Assembly (NCBI RefSeq): GCF_004923295.1
Contig: NZ_CP039639.1
Coordinates: forward strand, 296,501-360,500
Direction of reading: 5' to 3'
From: Azospirillum sp. TSH100
GTDB lineage: Bacteria > Pseudomonadota > Alphaproteobacteria > Azospirillales > Azospirillaceae
DNA: 64,000 bases
Of the stretch, positions 18,101-26,418 are shown piece by piece (position 1 is the first letter of the stretch; every line of letters begins with the position of its first letter). A model generated the notes under the pieces. That model searched no databases. It saw only the letters and a list, made by a program, of their open reading frames with translations, and had not been told where the DNA came from. Made by a program: the position numbers and the translations under genes.

Positions 18101-18988
18101 TCCGGCGTCCGGCAGTGATTTCAGGAAATCGTCGACATCGTCCAGCACCGGGTTCAGCCAGCGCAGCGGTGCGGCCAGCGCGGCAATGATGCGGACGTGG
18201 CCGATGCCGTCATATTCCACCGTGCGCACGCTTGCACCAACGTCACGCGCCCTCGCTGCGAGATGGCGGGTGTTGCGGGGCAGGACCGTCTCGTCGGCGG
18301 TGCCGGTTGCCAGGAACAGCGGAGGCGGTGGCGCTGCGACATGGTTGATCGGCTGGGTGTCCGGCCGCGTCTCCTCTGGTCCGAACAGATCTTTCAGCAT
18401 GTCGCTTTGCAGGGGCAGGAAGTCGTAGGGGCCGGCCAGCCCCACCGCGGCGCGCAGGTCGCGGGCGGGGTCCAGCCCCTGCTCGGCGAGCCAGCGCCGG
18501 TCCACCGTCAGCATCAGCGCGTTGTAGGCGCCGGCCGAGTGGCCCATCACCGCCACCGGTCCAGGTTGGGCACCGTGTTCCGCGCCATGGCGGCGGACCC
18601 AGGCGACCGCGGCGGCGGAATCGCGCAGGAAGTCCGGATAGCGTACCTGCGGATAGAGCCGGTAGTCGGGAATGGCGACGCTGTAGCCGCGGCTGGTCAG
18701 CGCCTGAGCGACAAAGCGGTACATGCTCTTGTCGCCGTCTTCCCAATTGCCGCCGTAGAAGAACACCACCGTCGGCGCGCCCGGCGCCGGCTGGTCGGGC
18801 CGGTAGAGATCCAACCGCAGGCGCGGATCGTCGGCGAAGGGCAGGCCGGTCGTGACGGTGTAGCCCGATCGCGGCGTGAGCGCGTCGACGATCTGCGGGC
18901 CGGAACAGGCGCCCAGCAGCGGTACAAGCAGGAGAGGGGTGAACACCCGGCGTTTCGGCTTTTGTCGTTTCAGGACATGTTTCGGCAT
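18095..18988 (-). CDS. Lipoprotein alpha/beta-hydrolase (carboxylesterase type)
   Basis: A 297-residue protein. A basic N-terminus and hydrophobic core end in the lipobox LLGAC (Cys about 28), so the protein is probably membrane-anchored on the periplasmic side. The hydrolase core has an oxyanion-type FFYGGNWEDG, nucleophile elbow GHSAGAYNA, an Asp in GTADETVLP and a His in GIGHVRII, giving a complete Ser-Asp-His triad. This layout resembles the BD-FAE/kynurenine-formamidase-like esterases. Natural substrate unknown. It is convergent with the OmpR-type regulator. Confidence 0.87.
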   Translation of the reverse strand: MPKHVLKRQKPKRRVFTPLLLVPLLGACSGPQIVDALTPRSGYTVTTGLPFADDPRLRLDLYRPDQPAPGAPTVVFFYGGNWEDGDKSMYRFVAQALTSRGYSVAIPDYRLYPQVRYPDFLRDSAAAVAWVRRHGAEHGAQPGPVAVMGHSAGAYNALMLTVDRRWLAEQGLDPARDLRAAVGLAGPYDFLPLQSDMLKDLFGPEETRPDTQPINHVAAPPPPLFLATGTADETVLPRNTRHLAARARDVGASVRTVEYDGIGHVRIIAALAAPLRWLNPVLDDVDDFLKSLPDAGS

Positions 18989-19038
18989 GGCCCGAATGCA
19001 GATAGGGCGCTGTCAGCCTCGGGAAAGGACGGCCGGAA

Positions 19039-19668
19039 TCAAGACTGCGCGGGTGAGGTCCGTTTTTGCGGGCGGGCGGCCGCGGCACCCTCGTCCTCCG
19101 GCTTGCCCGGCTTGCGGAAGGTGCTGAGTTCGGAGATGCGGTTGACGGTCAGACCATTCAACCGGCAGCCGGCGACCTCGACGATTTCGAAGCCGGCCTT
19201 GCGGGGATAGCGGGCGGCGACGCGCTCGCGGGCCTCGCGATCGCCATCGGCGATCAGCAGGACGCGGCGCACCCCGGTCCAGCCGCGAAATCCCCGCTGG
19301 TCTGACAGGCTGGCGCCGCCGGGCTGGCAGCGCACCGCGACCTCCCAGAAACGGCCGGGGCGCGGTTCGCTCCGGTCGAAGACGAAATAGCGCTGCATGG
19401 CGGCCGACTTCTTCTGGTCAAGCTCCAGAATGGCCGCCTGCATGTCGATCTCCGCCTTCTGGACGCGCTTTTCCATATCCGCATAATGGTGCGCCAGCTG
19501 GGCATAGTCGGAAGCGACGTCGGCGACCTCCTTGGTCACGTCGTCCACCTTCTCCTTCAGCTTGGACATCGCGATCCGCGTCACAACCAGCTGACGGCGC
19601 CAATAACGGTTGGACAGGACGGTCAGCACCATCAGGCCCAGCGCGAAATACAGCATCATGCCGGTCAT
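19039..19668 (-). CDS. Membrane-anchored coiled-coil protein of unknown function (209 aa)
   Basis: One N-terminal membrane helix (MMLYFALGLMVLTVLSNRYW) is followed by a coiled coil of about 60 residues (SKLKEKVDDVTKEVADVASDY, HHYADMEKRVQKAEIDMQAAI). A C-terminal globular part reads RYFVFDRSEPRPGRFWEVAVR and RVLLIADGDREARERVAARYP, then a Lys/Arg/Glu-rich tail. It lies 43 bases after a second protein with the same architecture (from 20275), so the two probably form an operon and perhaps a complex. No known domain recognised. Confidence 0.72.
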   Translation of the reverse strand: MTGMMLYFALGLMVLTVLSNRYWRRQLVVTRIAMSKLKEKVDDVTKEVADVASDYAQLAHHYADMEKRVQKAEIDMQAAILELDQKKSAAMQRYFVFDRSEPRPGRFWEVAVRCQPGGASLSDQRGFRGWTGVRRVLLIADGDREARERVAARYPRKAGFEIVEVAGCRLNGLTVNRISELSTFRKPGKPEDEGAAAARPQKRTSPAQS

Positions 19669-19711
19669 GGTGCCGTCTCCATCATGCGTCCCCCGATCAT
19701 GCTGCCCCCAG

Positions 19712-20275
19712 TCATGCCGCTGTGGCCTCGACTTCCGGGTCGGGGGCGAGCGCCAGGGGAACCACGGGAGAGCAGATCAGCCCGTTGCGGTCGGAGAAGC
19801 TGGTCCGCACCGTCATATGGGCCTGTTCTGCCGACGGGGCGGTGATGTGGGCGACGTTGCGATATTCCCAAATCTGTCGGGAGAAGATGATGTCCTTGCG
19901 GTCCAGCTCGTTGAAGTTGGGGCCGACCGCCAGCTGCGCCCAATAGATGTCGCCGTCGCCGTCCAGATCGCCCAGTTCATGGACCAACTCGATCTTGGAG
20001 AACTCAAGCGCCCGCAGTTCGGTCAGGGCCTTCTGGCGCCGGCCGTTGAACTCGGTGAGGCGCGCCTGCAGCGTGATCAGGTCGACCCGCTTGCGTTCTG
20101 TCTTCTGGCGCCATTCGGCGAGTGCCGCGCGCTTCTTGTCATACTGGCGCTGGTTCATCGCTTCGCGCGTCTTTTCCGCGCTGACACGGCCGACGTCGAC
20201 GACGATGGACAGTCCAAGCGCGGCGGCGCTGGCGATCAGAAGCAGCATCCCCAGGAATTCGGTCGAAATGACCAT
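19712..20275 (-). CDS. Membrane-anchored coiled-coil protein of unknown function (187 aa)
   Basis: From the ATG at 20275: an N-terminal membrane helix (FLGMLLLIASAAALGLSIVV), a coiled coil of 80-90 residues (EKTREAMNQRQYDKKRAALA, KRVDLITLQARLTEFNGRR) and a C-terminal beta-like domain (IYWAQLAVGPNFNELDRKDI, RNVAHITAP, AHMTVRTSF). It shares architecture and the RYFVF/WAQLAVG-type C-terminal domain layout with the next gene, suggesting ancient duplication. An upstream start at 20365 would place 30 uncharacteristic residues before the helix and was rejected. Function unknown. Confidence 0.72.
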   Translation of the reverse strand: MVISTEFLGMLLLIASAAALGLSIVVDVGRVSAEKTREAMNQRQYDKKRAALAEWRQKTERKRVDLITLQARLTEFNGRRQKALTELRALEFSKIELVHELGDLDGDGDIYWAQLAVGPNFNELDRKDIIFSRQIWEYRNVAHITAPSAEQAHMTVRTSFSDRNGLICSPVVPLALAPDPEVEATAA

Positions 20276-20516
20276 TCGCCCTCCGCCAGCCGCGCCGAAT
20301 TCTTGCGCCGGTCTGTCGACGCATGGTGCCACGGCAGGCGAAGGGCGGCGATGCCCTCGCGACAACCCGTCGCACGGAGCGCATCATACCATCGCGCTCC
20401 GTGTCAGGGTTGTCATTTTTAGCCGAAATAAGGGTAAACCCGCCTTTTTTGGGAGGGTTTATGACCCGGCGCCGAACAGGACAAGGAAAGCAGGCGGCCG
20501 GTCATAGTTCTGCTGG

Positions 20517-20948
20517 TCAGTCGGACTTTTCCGTTGGCTCGAAGCTCATGGCGACGCCGTTCATGCAATAGCGCTTGCCTGTCGGACGCGGCCCGTCGTC
20601 GAACACATGGCCGAGATGTCCTTTGCAGGAGGCGCAATGGACCTCGGTTCGCGGATAGGCCAGTTTATGGTCGGTGGAGGTCTCCACGGCGTCCGGCAGC
20701 GGCTCCCAGAAGCTGGGCCAGCCCGAGCCGCTTTCATATTTGGTGTCGCTGGCGTAGAGCGGCTGGCCGCAGCCGGCGCAGCGGTAGACGCCGCGACGCT
20801 TCTCATCGTTCAGCGGGCTGGTTCCCGGATATTCGGTGGCATGCTCGCGCAGAACCTTGAACTGGTTGGGCGACAGCTCCCGTTTCCAATCCTGCTCGCT
20901 TTTCGCCTGCTCGCTTTTGTCCGATAGCGTCTTGTCCGATTCGGGCAT
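20517..20948 (-). CDS. msrB: Peptide-methionine (R)-S-oxide reductase MsrB
   Basis: A 143-residue cytoplasmic repair enzyme that reduces methionine-R-sulfoxide with thioredoxin. The zinc site is formed by Cys57-x2-Cys60 (YRCAGCGQPLY) and Cys105-x2-Cys108 (HCASCKGHLGHVF). GSGWPSFW (75-81) is the substrate pocket and the catalytic Cys128 sits in RYCMNGVAM; most relatives have RYCINS or RYCMNS here. The first 20 residues are a charged Lys/Glu/Ser leader. No msrA is adjacent. Confidence 0.97.
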   Translation of the reverse strand: MPESDKTLSDKSEQAKSEQDWKRELSPNQFKVLREHATEYPGTSPLNDEKRRGVYRCAGCGQPLYASDTKYESGSGWPSFWEPLPDAVETSTDHKLAYPRTEVHCASCKGHLGHVFDDGPRPTGKRYCMNGVAMSFEPTEKSD

Positions 20949-21228
20949 GCCGCCGGTCTCCCATGCAGATGATCGGTATCCTGAGCCCCCTATATTGGGT
21001 CGCCGTTCCGCCTACCCAAGCCGGGGAAGACGCGGATCACGCGGTTGTGACCGGCAATCCGGTGTATTCCAGACCGGAAATGCTCCTGCGGCAAAAGATT
21101 CTTGCCGATCGGTCGAAGGTTCGACGGCTGCCACCTTCCGGAATTGAACCGGTTTCGGTAACATCCAGGACGCCAACAGTCCGGGACAGCGTGTCCGGGA
21201 CGAAAATGCCGGGGCAACGACGCGCCGC

Positions 21229-22422
21229 ATGATGGATGAACGCTACCTCCGGGCGGTTCGCGATTCGCTGGTGCGGCACCAGCAATGGCTTTTGCGCGAC
21301 CCCGCAGGCCAGGGGCGGCGCGCCAATCTCAGCTTCTACGATCTGACCGGACTCGGCCTCAACCGCGTCAACCTGTCGGGCGCCAAGTTGACCGGGGCCT
21401 GTCTTACGCGGGCGCGGATGGTCGGGACGCTGCTGTCCAAGGCCGATCTCTATGGCGCCGATCTGTCGAAGGCCGATCTGTCCGGGGCTCAGTTGCAGGG
21501 CGCCGACCTGCGCGGGGCCAGGGTCGATGGCGCCAGGCTGCTGAACGCCAACCTCCAGGGTGCCGACCTGCGCCGCGGCATGGTGCTGGACAGCGGCGAA
21601 TTCCGGGCGGCCGGCAACACCGACGGCACCACCACCTTCGTCGGCTGCAGCCTGTCCGATGCCGTGCTGACCGATTGCCGGATGGCGCAGTGCGACTTCA
21701 GCGGCAGCGACCTGTCCGGGGCCGATCTCACCGGCAGCGATCTCAGCGGCGCCATCCTGATCGGTGCCGACCTGACCGGGGCGACCATGCGCAAGACGAC
21801 GCTGGACGGCGTGCTGATGTGCGGCGCCCGGCTGAACGACGAGCTGCGCACGGCGTTGGAGCGGCACGGGGTCGATGTCGACGGTACCGGCCTGACCACC
21901 ACCGCGGCACGGATGAGCGAGCTGATCGCCGAACATCAAATCTGGGTGGACAAGCTTGGCAAGGGCGGCGATCGCATCCAGCTGCAACGGGTCGATCTGC
22001 GCGGCTACAATTTCGCCAACCAGCTGCTGTGCGGGGCGGTGATGCGGTTCTGCGGGCTGCGCGGAGCTGATTTCTCCGGCGCCAAGCTGATGATGGCCGA
22101 TCTGTCCTACAGCGACCTGCGCGATGCCGACTTCACGAGCGCCGACCTGTCCGGCTGCAATCTTGAGGGGGCCAATCTCGCCGGCGCCAAGCTGTGGCGG
22201 GCCAAGTTCCGCAAGGTCGACCTCAGTGGCGATGGCAGCCGGCTGTGGCCGACCAGCTTCGCCAAGGCGCGGCTGAACGGTGCGGATCTGCGCGACGCCA
22301 GCCTTGCCGGCGTGGTGCTGCGCGGCACCGACCTGACGGCGATCAAGACCAGTTTCGCCACCCTGAAAGGCGCCGACCTGTCCGCCGCCCGTGGCTGGCA
22401 ACCCTTCGAGGCGCCGGCGTAG
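21229..22422 (+). CDS. Pentapeptide-repeat protein with internally duplicated unit
   Basis: A 397-residue cytoplasmic protein. Two right-handed beta-helix blocks of A(D/N)LxG repeats are present: about residues 40-200 (LSKADLYGADLSKADLSGAQ, LSGADLTGSDLSGA) and about 270-390 (LRDADFTSADLSGC, LEGANLAGAKL). Each block is preceded by a similar helical cap: RHQQWLLRD with GRRANLSFYDLTG, and EHQIWVDKLGKGGDRIQLQRVDLRG. This indicates duplication of a cap-plus-helix unit. Proteins of this type can mimic DNA or act as scaffolds; no enzymatic role is visible. It converges on the BMP-type binding-protein gene. Confidence 0.9.
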   Translation: MMDERYLRAVRDSLVRHQQWLLRDPAGQGRRANLSFYDLTGLGLNRVNLSGAKLTGACLTRARMVGTLLSKADLYGADLSKADLSGAQLQGADLRGARVDGARLLNANLQGADLRRGMVLDSGEFRAAGNTDGTTTFVGCSLSDAVLTDCRMAQCDFSGSDLSGADLTGSDLSGAILIGADLTGATMRKTTLDGVLMCGARLNDELRTALERHGVDVDGTGLTTTAARMSELIAEHQIWVDKLGKGGDRIQLQRVDLRGYNFANQLLCGAVMRFCGLRGADFSGAKLMMADLSYSDLRDADFTSADLSGCNLEGANLAGAKLWRAKFRKVDLSGDGSRLWPTSFAKARLNGADLRDASLAGVVLRGTDLTAIKTSFATLKGADLSAARGWQPFEAPA

Positions 22423-22429
22423 GGGCGGA

Positions 22430-23425
22430 TCAGCTTCCGTCCGCCACCGGAATACGGCCGGCAACGATGCCCCGGCGCGCCGCCTCCACCGCCTCGATCA
22501 TCTCGGTCGTCACGAGATCGCGGTTGTTTTCGTCGAGGGCATAATCGACCGCCGAGTCGGCAAGGCCGAGCGCCACCGTGCCGGCCGTCCATTTGCCCTG
22601 GCGGGCCGCCTCGAAACTCGATTCCACGGCCAGATCGACCCGTTTCAGCATCGAGGTCAGGATGGTGCCGGGATAAAGATAGTTCTGGTTGCTGTCGACG
22701 CCGATGGCCAGCCTCCGCCCCTCGTTCGCTGCGGCAAAGATGCCGAAATTCGACACGCCGGCCCCGGCGAACACCACGTCGGCGCCACGCTGGAACTGAC
22801 TGCGCGCCACCTCCGCGCCGGTGGCGGGATCGTTGAAGGCAGCCGGTGTGGTGCCGACGAAATTCACCAGAACCTTGATGTCGCCCCGGGCATGGCGGGC
22901 ACCCTGTTCGAAGCCGGCGATGAATTTGCGGATCAGCGGAATGTCGAGCGCGCCGATGAAGCCGACCGTCCCGGTTTTCGAGGCCAGCGCCGCCAGCACC
23001 CCGACGAGAAAGGCTCCCTCCTGCTCCTTGAAGGTGACGCAGCGGATGTTCGGCCCTTCCGCGACCGCGTCGATCAGGGTGAAGCGCACCCCCGGATGTG
23101 CTGGGGCCAGTCGGGCCAGCGGTGTCGCATAGTAGAAACCGATGGCGACCAGATCGGTCACCCCGCGCCGCAGCAGCGAGGCCGCCGCCTGATCGAACTG
23201 CACCGGTGTGGAGGGCAGATATTCGGCGACGGCGATGCCGGTGGCTGTCCTGAACCGCTCCGCCCCGGCGAAAGCGCCCTCGTTGAAGCTCTTGTCGAAT
23301 TTCTGACCCGCCGCATAGATCAAACCGGGCTGAATGGCTGCGGCCCGTGACTGGCTCGGCAGCATCGCCAATGCAGTGACGGCAGCACCGAAGGACAGGA
23401 CCGACCGGCGGGTTGGGTGCGGCAT
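22430..23425 (-). CDS. BMP-family substrate-binding protein (orphan)
   Basis: A 331-residue exported protein. The N-terminus carries a Tat-like TRRSVLSFGAAV signal with cleavage near SRAAA. The mature protein has the BMP/TmpC fold signatures: YAAGQKFDKSFNEGAFAGAER, GFYYATPLARLAPAHP, VGFIGALDIPLIRKFIAGFEQGA and GVDSNQNYLYPGTILTSMLKR. Family members bind purine nucleosides or related ligands for RbsA/RbsC-like ABC importers, or activate signalling proteins. No permease or ATPase lies nearby, so it may serve a transporter encoded elsewhere. Confidence 0.9.
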   Translation of the reverse strand: MPHPTRRSVLSFGAAVTALAMLPSQSRAAAIQPGLIYAAGQKFDKSFNEGAFAGAERFRTATGIAVAEYLPSTPVQFDQAAASLLRRGVTDLVAIGFYYATPLARLAPAHPGVRFTLIDAVAEGPNIRCVTFKEQEGAFLVGVLAALASKTGTVGFIGALDIPLIRKFIAGFEQGARHARGDIKVLVNFVGTTPAAFNDPATGAEVARSQFQRGADVVFAGAGVSNFGIFAAANEGRRLAIGVDSNQNYLYPGTILTSMLKRVDLAVESSFEAARQGKWTAGTVALGLADSAVDYALDENNRDLVTTEMIEAVEAARRGIVAGRIPVADGS

Positions 23426-23683
23426 GGCGCGGCCTCAGGCTGAGTGGAAGCGCATGATCCGGATTCAATTTTAGGCATGGATCACTGGGCCGAACCAGAA
23501 TTTTGTTACGCTGCCGCCACCATGAACCGTTCAGAACATAGATTGTCGCGGCGTCATTAAGTCGCGCTTCTCTCAAGGCTGCTATGCCGAGACAGGACTT
23601 TGCGTCCGCGGGGGAAGGGATCAGCTTAAAAGCTGCGGACTCCGTCCGGCCGATTCTCCATCCCTTCATATCCGGATTTACCG

Positions 23684-24910
23684 ATGCTCGCGCGCCTTGC
23701 CGCCGTCCGTTCCCGTTCGCCTGCCGAAAGCCCGTTCTTCATCGCGGCGCTGGGCGTGCTGATGTCGTTCGGGCCGATGGGCACCGACATGTATCTGCCC
23801 GGGATGCCGGCGATCGGCCGGGAATTGCATGCGGCGCAGGATCAGGTGCAGTGGACGCTGTCGGCCTTCTTCCTGGGCTTCGGCGTCGGTCAGCTGCTGT
23901 GGGGTGCCTTGAGCGACCGGTTCGGACGGCGCATCCCGGTGGCGACCGGCATCCTGCTCTACGCCATCGGCTGCGTCGGCTGTTCGCTGACCGTCGACGT
24001 CGGGCATCTGGCAGTCTGGCGCTTCGTGCAGGCGGTGGGGGCCTGTGCCGGGCCTGTGCTGGTCCGCGCCATGATCCGCGACGTCTTCGAACGCGACCGG
24101 GCGGCCAGCGTCCTGTCGATGATGATGCTGGTGATGGGCGCCGCTCCGATCATCGCGCCGCTGATCGGCGGCCAGATCCTGGTGTGGGCCAACTGGCGCT
24201 GGATCTTCGGGGCCCAGGCGGCCTTCGGCGTGGTGGCGCTGCTGGCGCTCGCCAGCCTGCCGGAAACCCACCCGGAGACGCGGCGCACCAGCCTGCGCCC
24301 GATGGTGCTGGCGGAGTCCTACCGCAAGCTTCTGACCGACCGGCGGTACCTGGGCTATGCGGTGGGATCATCGTTCATCTATGCCGGGATGTTCGCCTTC
24401 ATCTCCGGTTCGCCCTTCGTCTACATCGAGCTGTTCGGCGTACAGCCGGAGAATTACGGTTTCCTGTTCGGGCTGAACATCGTCGGCATGATCATCGTCA
24501 ACACGCTGAACAGCCGCGCGGTGATGCGCTTCGGCTCCGACATGATGCTGCGGATCGGCGTCTGGCTGTCGGCCGCAAGCGGCATCCTGCTGGTCGCCTG
24601 CGTGCTGGGCGGCTGGGGCGGGCTGTGGGGGCTGGTCGGCTGCCTGTTCCTGTTCATGTCGGTCACCGGCTTCTGCTTCGCCAACTCCATGGCCGGGGCG
24701 TTGCAGTCCTTCCCGCAGATGGCTGGCACCGCGTCTGCCCTCGCCGGCATGCTGCAATTCAGTAGCGGTGCCGTGTCCGGCTGGGCGGTCGGGTTGATGG
24801 CCGATGGCAGCGCGCTGCCGATGGCCGGGGTGATCGGTGGTGCGGCGCTGGTCAGCTTGGCGCTGAACCTGTGGCTGATCCGCCCGGTCCGCCGCCGGCT
24901 GCCGGTCTGA
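23684..24910 (+). CDS. Bcr/CflA-family MFS drug exporter
   Basis: A 408-residue 12-helix major facilitator. Helix 1 has GPMGTDMYLPGMPAIGREL, the Bcr/CflA signature (motif D1 region) and the loop 2-3 motif GQLLWGALSDRFGRRIPV is a standard MFS motif A. RFVQAVGACAGPVLVRAMIRD in helix 4 is also typical. Family members export bicyclomycin, sulfonamides, chloramphenicol or cysteine by proton antiport. The first 17 residues are basic and cytoplasmic. It stands alone. Confidence 0.9.
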   Translation: MLARLAAVRSRSPAESPFFIAALGVLMSFGPMGTDMYLPGMPAIGRELHAAQDQVQWTLSAFFLGFGVGQLLWGALSDRFGRRIPVATGILLYAIGCVGCSLTVDVGHLAVWRFVQAVGACAGPVLVRAMIRDVFERDRAASVLSMMMLVMGAAPIIAPLIGGQILVWANWRWIFGAQAAFGVVALLALASLPETHPETRRTSLRPMVLAESYRKLLTDRRYLGYAVGSSFIYAGMFAFISGSPFVYIELFGVQPENYGFLFGLNIVGMIIVNTLNSRAVMRFGSDMMLRIGVWLSAASGILLVACVLGGWGGLWGLVGCLFLFMSVTGFCFANSMAGALQSFPQMAGTASALAGMLQFSSGAVSGWAVGLMADGSALPMAGVIGGAALVSLALNLWLIRPVRRRLPV

Positions 24911-25029
24911 GGGTAAGACGGGCACGGATTGTAGAATCAGGAGAGTCCCGGGCATGGGCGAACGTGGGCGGGCGTGAATTGAAATTCACAGCCCGGCGCA
25001 CTAGGGTGGCGCGGCAAAAGGAGACCGTC

Positions 25030-26103
25030 ATGCCGCAGACCATTCCGCCGGGCCAATGTCCTGACACCAGTCACCGGTTCAGCCGGCGCGATCTATTGGC
25101 GGGCGCCGCGGCGCTGGGCGTTGCCGCGGTCACCGCTTCCCTGTCGCAGCCCGTCTTCGCGGCGACGGGCCTGCGCGTCGGCTACATTCCGATCATTCCG
25201 ATGACGCAGCTCTACGTGCTGACGGGCGAGGGATGGGCCGCCGAGGCCGGACTGGCGCTGCAGACCACAAGCTTCCAGTCGGGGCCGGCGATGATCCAGG
25301 CGCTTGCGTCCGGGACCCTGGACGTCGCCTATGTCGGCATCGGCCCGGCGATGATCGCCCGCTCGAAAGGGGTGAAGCTGAAGGTCGTCGCCGCCAACGT
25401 CATCGATCAGGTGGCGCTGATCGGCCGTGGTCCGCTGGTGAAGGCGATGGCCGGTGCCGCCAGCCCGGCCGAGGGGATCAAGGCCTTCCGTGCAGCCAAC
25501 GGCCGGAGGCCGAAGATCGGCTCGCTGCCGGCCGGCTCGGTGCCGGACACGGTGCTGCGCTATTGGATGTCAGAAATCGCCCATATCTCCTCGGAGGATA
25601 TCGAGATCGTCGGCATGGGCGAACAGCCCTTGCAGCAGGCGCTGCTGAGCGGGGCGATCGACGGCGCCTCGATCCTGGAGCCGATCCTGACGCTGGTGCA
25701 GTCGCGTCTTCAGGATGCCGCCATCGTCGCCAAGGCTGGCAGCATGTTCCCCAAGCAGCCGGGGGCGGTGCTGGTGGTGACGGAGGACGCCATCGCCAAA
25801 AGCCGCGACGCGGTGGCCGCGCTGGTCAAGCTGCACATCCGCGCCACCGCCTTCGCCAAGTCCAACCCGGACCGCACGGCCGAACTGGTGACCGACATCA
25901 TCGGCAAGGGGCTGGTCGAACGCGAGGTGATGCGGGCGGCGCTGACCTCCGACGCGACGACCTTCGTCGACGACCCGCGGGTGATCCTGGACTCCACCAA
26001 GCGGATGCAGGCCTTCCAGCAGTCGCTGGACCAGATCACCGAGCCGGTGGATGTCGACGCGCTGTTCGACTTCTCCTTCCACGATGCGGCGAAGGGAAAG
26101 TGA
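25030..26103 (+). CDS. Tat-exported ABC substrate-binding protein (SsuA/TauA/NMT1-like)
   Basis: A 357-residue protein from ATG 25030. The twin-arginine motif SRRDLLAG (18-25) and a hydrophobic stretch ending PVFAA form a Tat signal. The mature protein opens LRVGYIPIIPMTQLYVL and includes GPAMIQALASGTLDVAYVGI, GSLPAGSVPDTVLRYWM and GMGEQPLQQALLSGAIDGASILEP, as in aliphatic-sulfonate, taurine and nitrate binding proteins. No permease or ATPase is adjacent. A DsrE-like gene starts five bases after the stop, behind GAAGGGAAAG that serves as its ribosome binding site. Confidence 0.9.
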   Translation: MPQTIPPGQCPDTSHRFSRRDLLAGAAALGVAAVTASLSQPVFAATGLRVGYIPIIPMTQLYVLTGEGWAAEAGLALQTTSFQSGPAMIQALASGTLDVAYVGIGPAMIARSKGVKLKVVAANVIDQVALIGRGPLVKAMAGAASPAEGIKAFRAANGRRPKIGSLPAGSVPDTVLRYWMSEIAHISSEDIEIVGMGEQPLQQALLSGAIDGASILEPILTLVQSRLQDAAIVAKAGSMFPKQPGAVLVVTEDAIAKSRDAVAALVKLHIRATAFAKSNPDRTAELVTDIIGKGLVEREVMRAALTSDATTFVDDPRVILDSTKRMQAFQQSLDQITEPVDVDALFDFSFHDAAKGK

Positions 26104-26108
26104 CCGAC

Positions 26109-26411
26109 ATGGCGTCGAACCTGCGCCTGGTCATCCATGCTCCGACCCCGGCAGCGCTGGAGCGGGCGCGCAACAACGCCCGCAACCTGCTGAAGGCGCG
26201 GCCTGATGCGGAGGTGCGCATCGTCGTCAATGCCGGCGCGGTCGCTGCGGCGCTCGACACTCCTGATGCCGAGACCGACCGGCATCTGCGCGTCTGCGGA
26301 AATACCCTGGCGAAGACCGGCCGGACCGCCGAAGGGCTGACGGTGGTCGCCGCCGGCGTCCTCGACATCGCCGAGGCGCAGGCAGACGGCTGGGGCTATA
26401 TGCGGGCGTAA
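26109..26411 (+). CDS. DsrE-like small protein (100 aa)
   Basis: A 100-residue protein: LRLVIHAPTPAALERARNNARNLLKARPDAEVRIVVNAGAV in abbreviated form, then one cysteine in RVCGNTLAKTGR. The alternating strand-helix layout and the C-terminal Cys in a CGNTL context match the DsrE/DsrF/YchN-like fold, whose members transfer sulfur by a cysteine persulfide or are of unknown role. Pairing with a sulfonate-type binding protein supports a sulfur-linked function; that link is inferred. It may also be a general DsrE-fold protein. Confidence 0.8.
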   Translation: MASNLRLVIHAPTPAALERARNNARNLLKARPDAEVRIVVNAGAVAAALDTPDAETDRHLRVCGNTLAKTGRTAEGLTVVAAGVLDIAEAQADGWGYMRA

Positions 26412-26418
26412 GCCTTCA

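Noticed and set aside
20963..21232. An 89-codon frame upstream of the pentapeptide gene
   Set aside because: No ribosome binding site, basic random-like composition, and it fills the promoter region.
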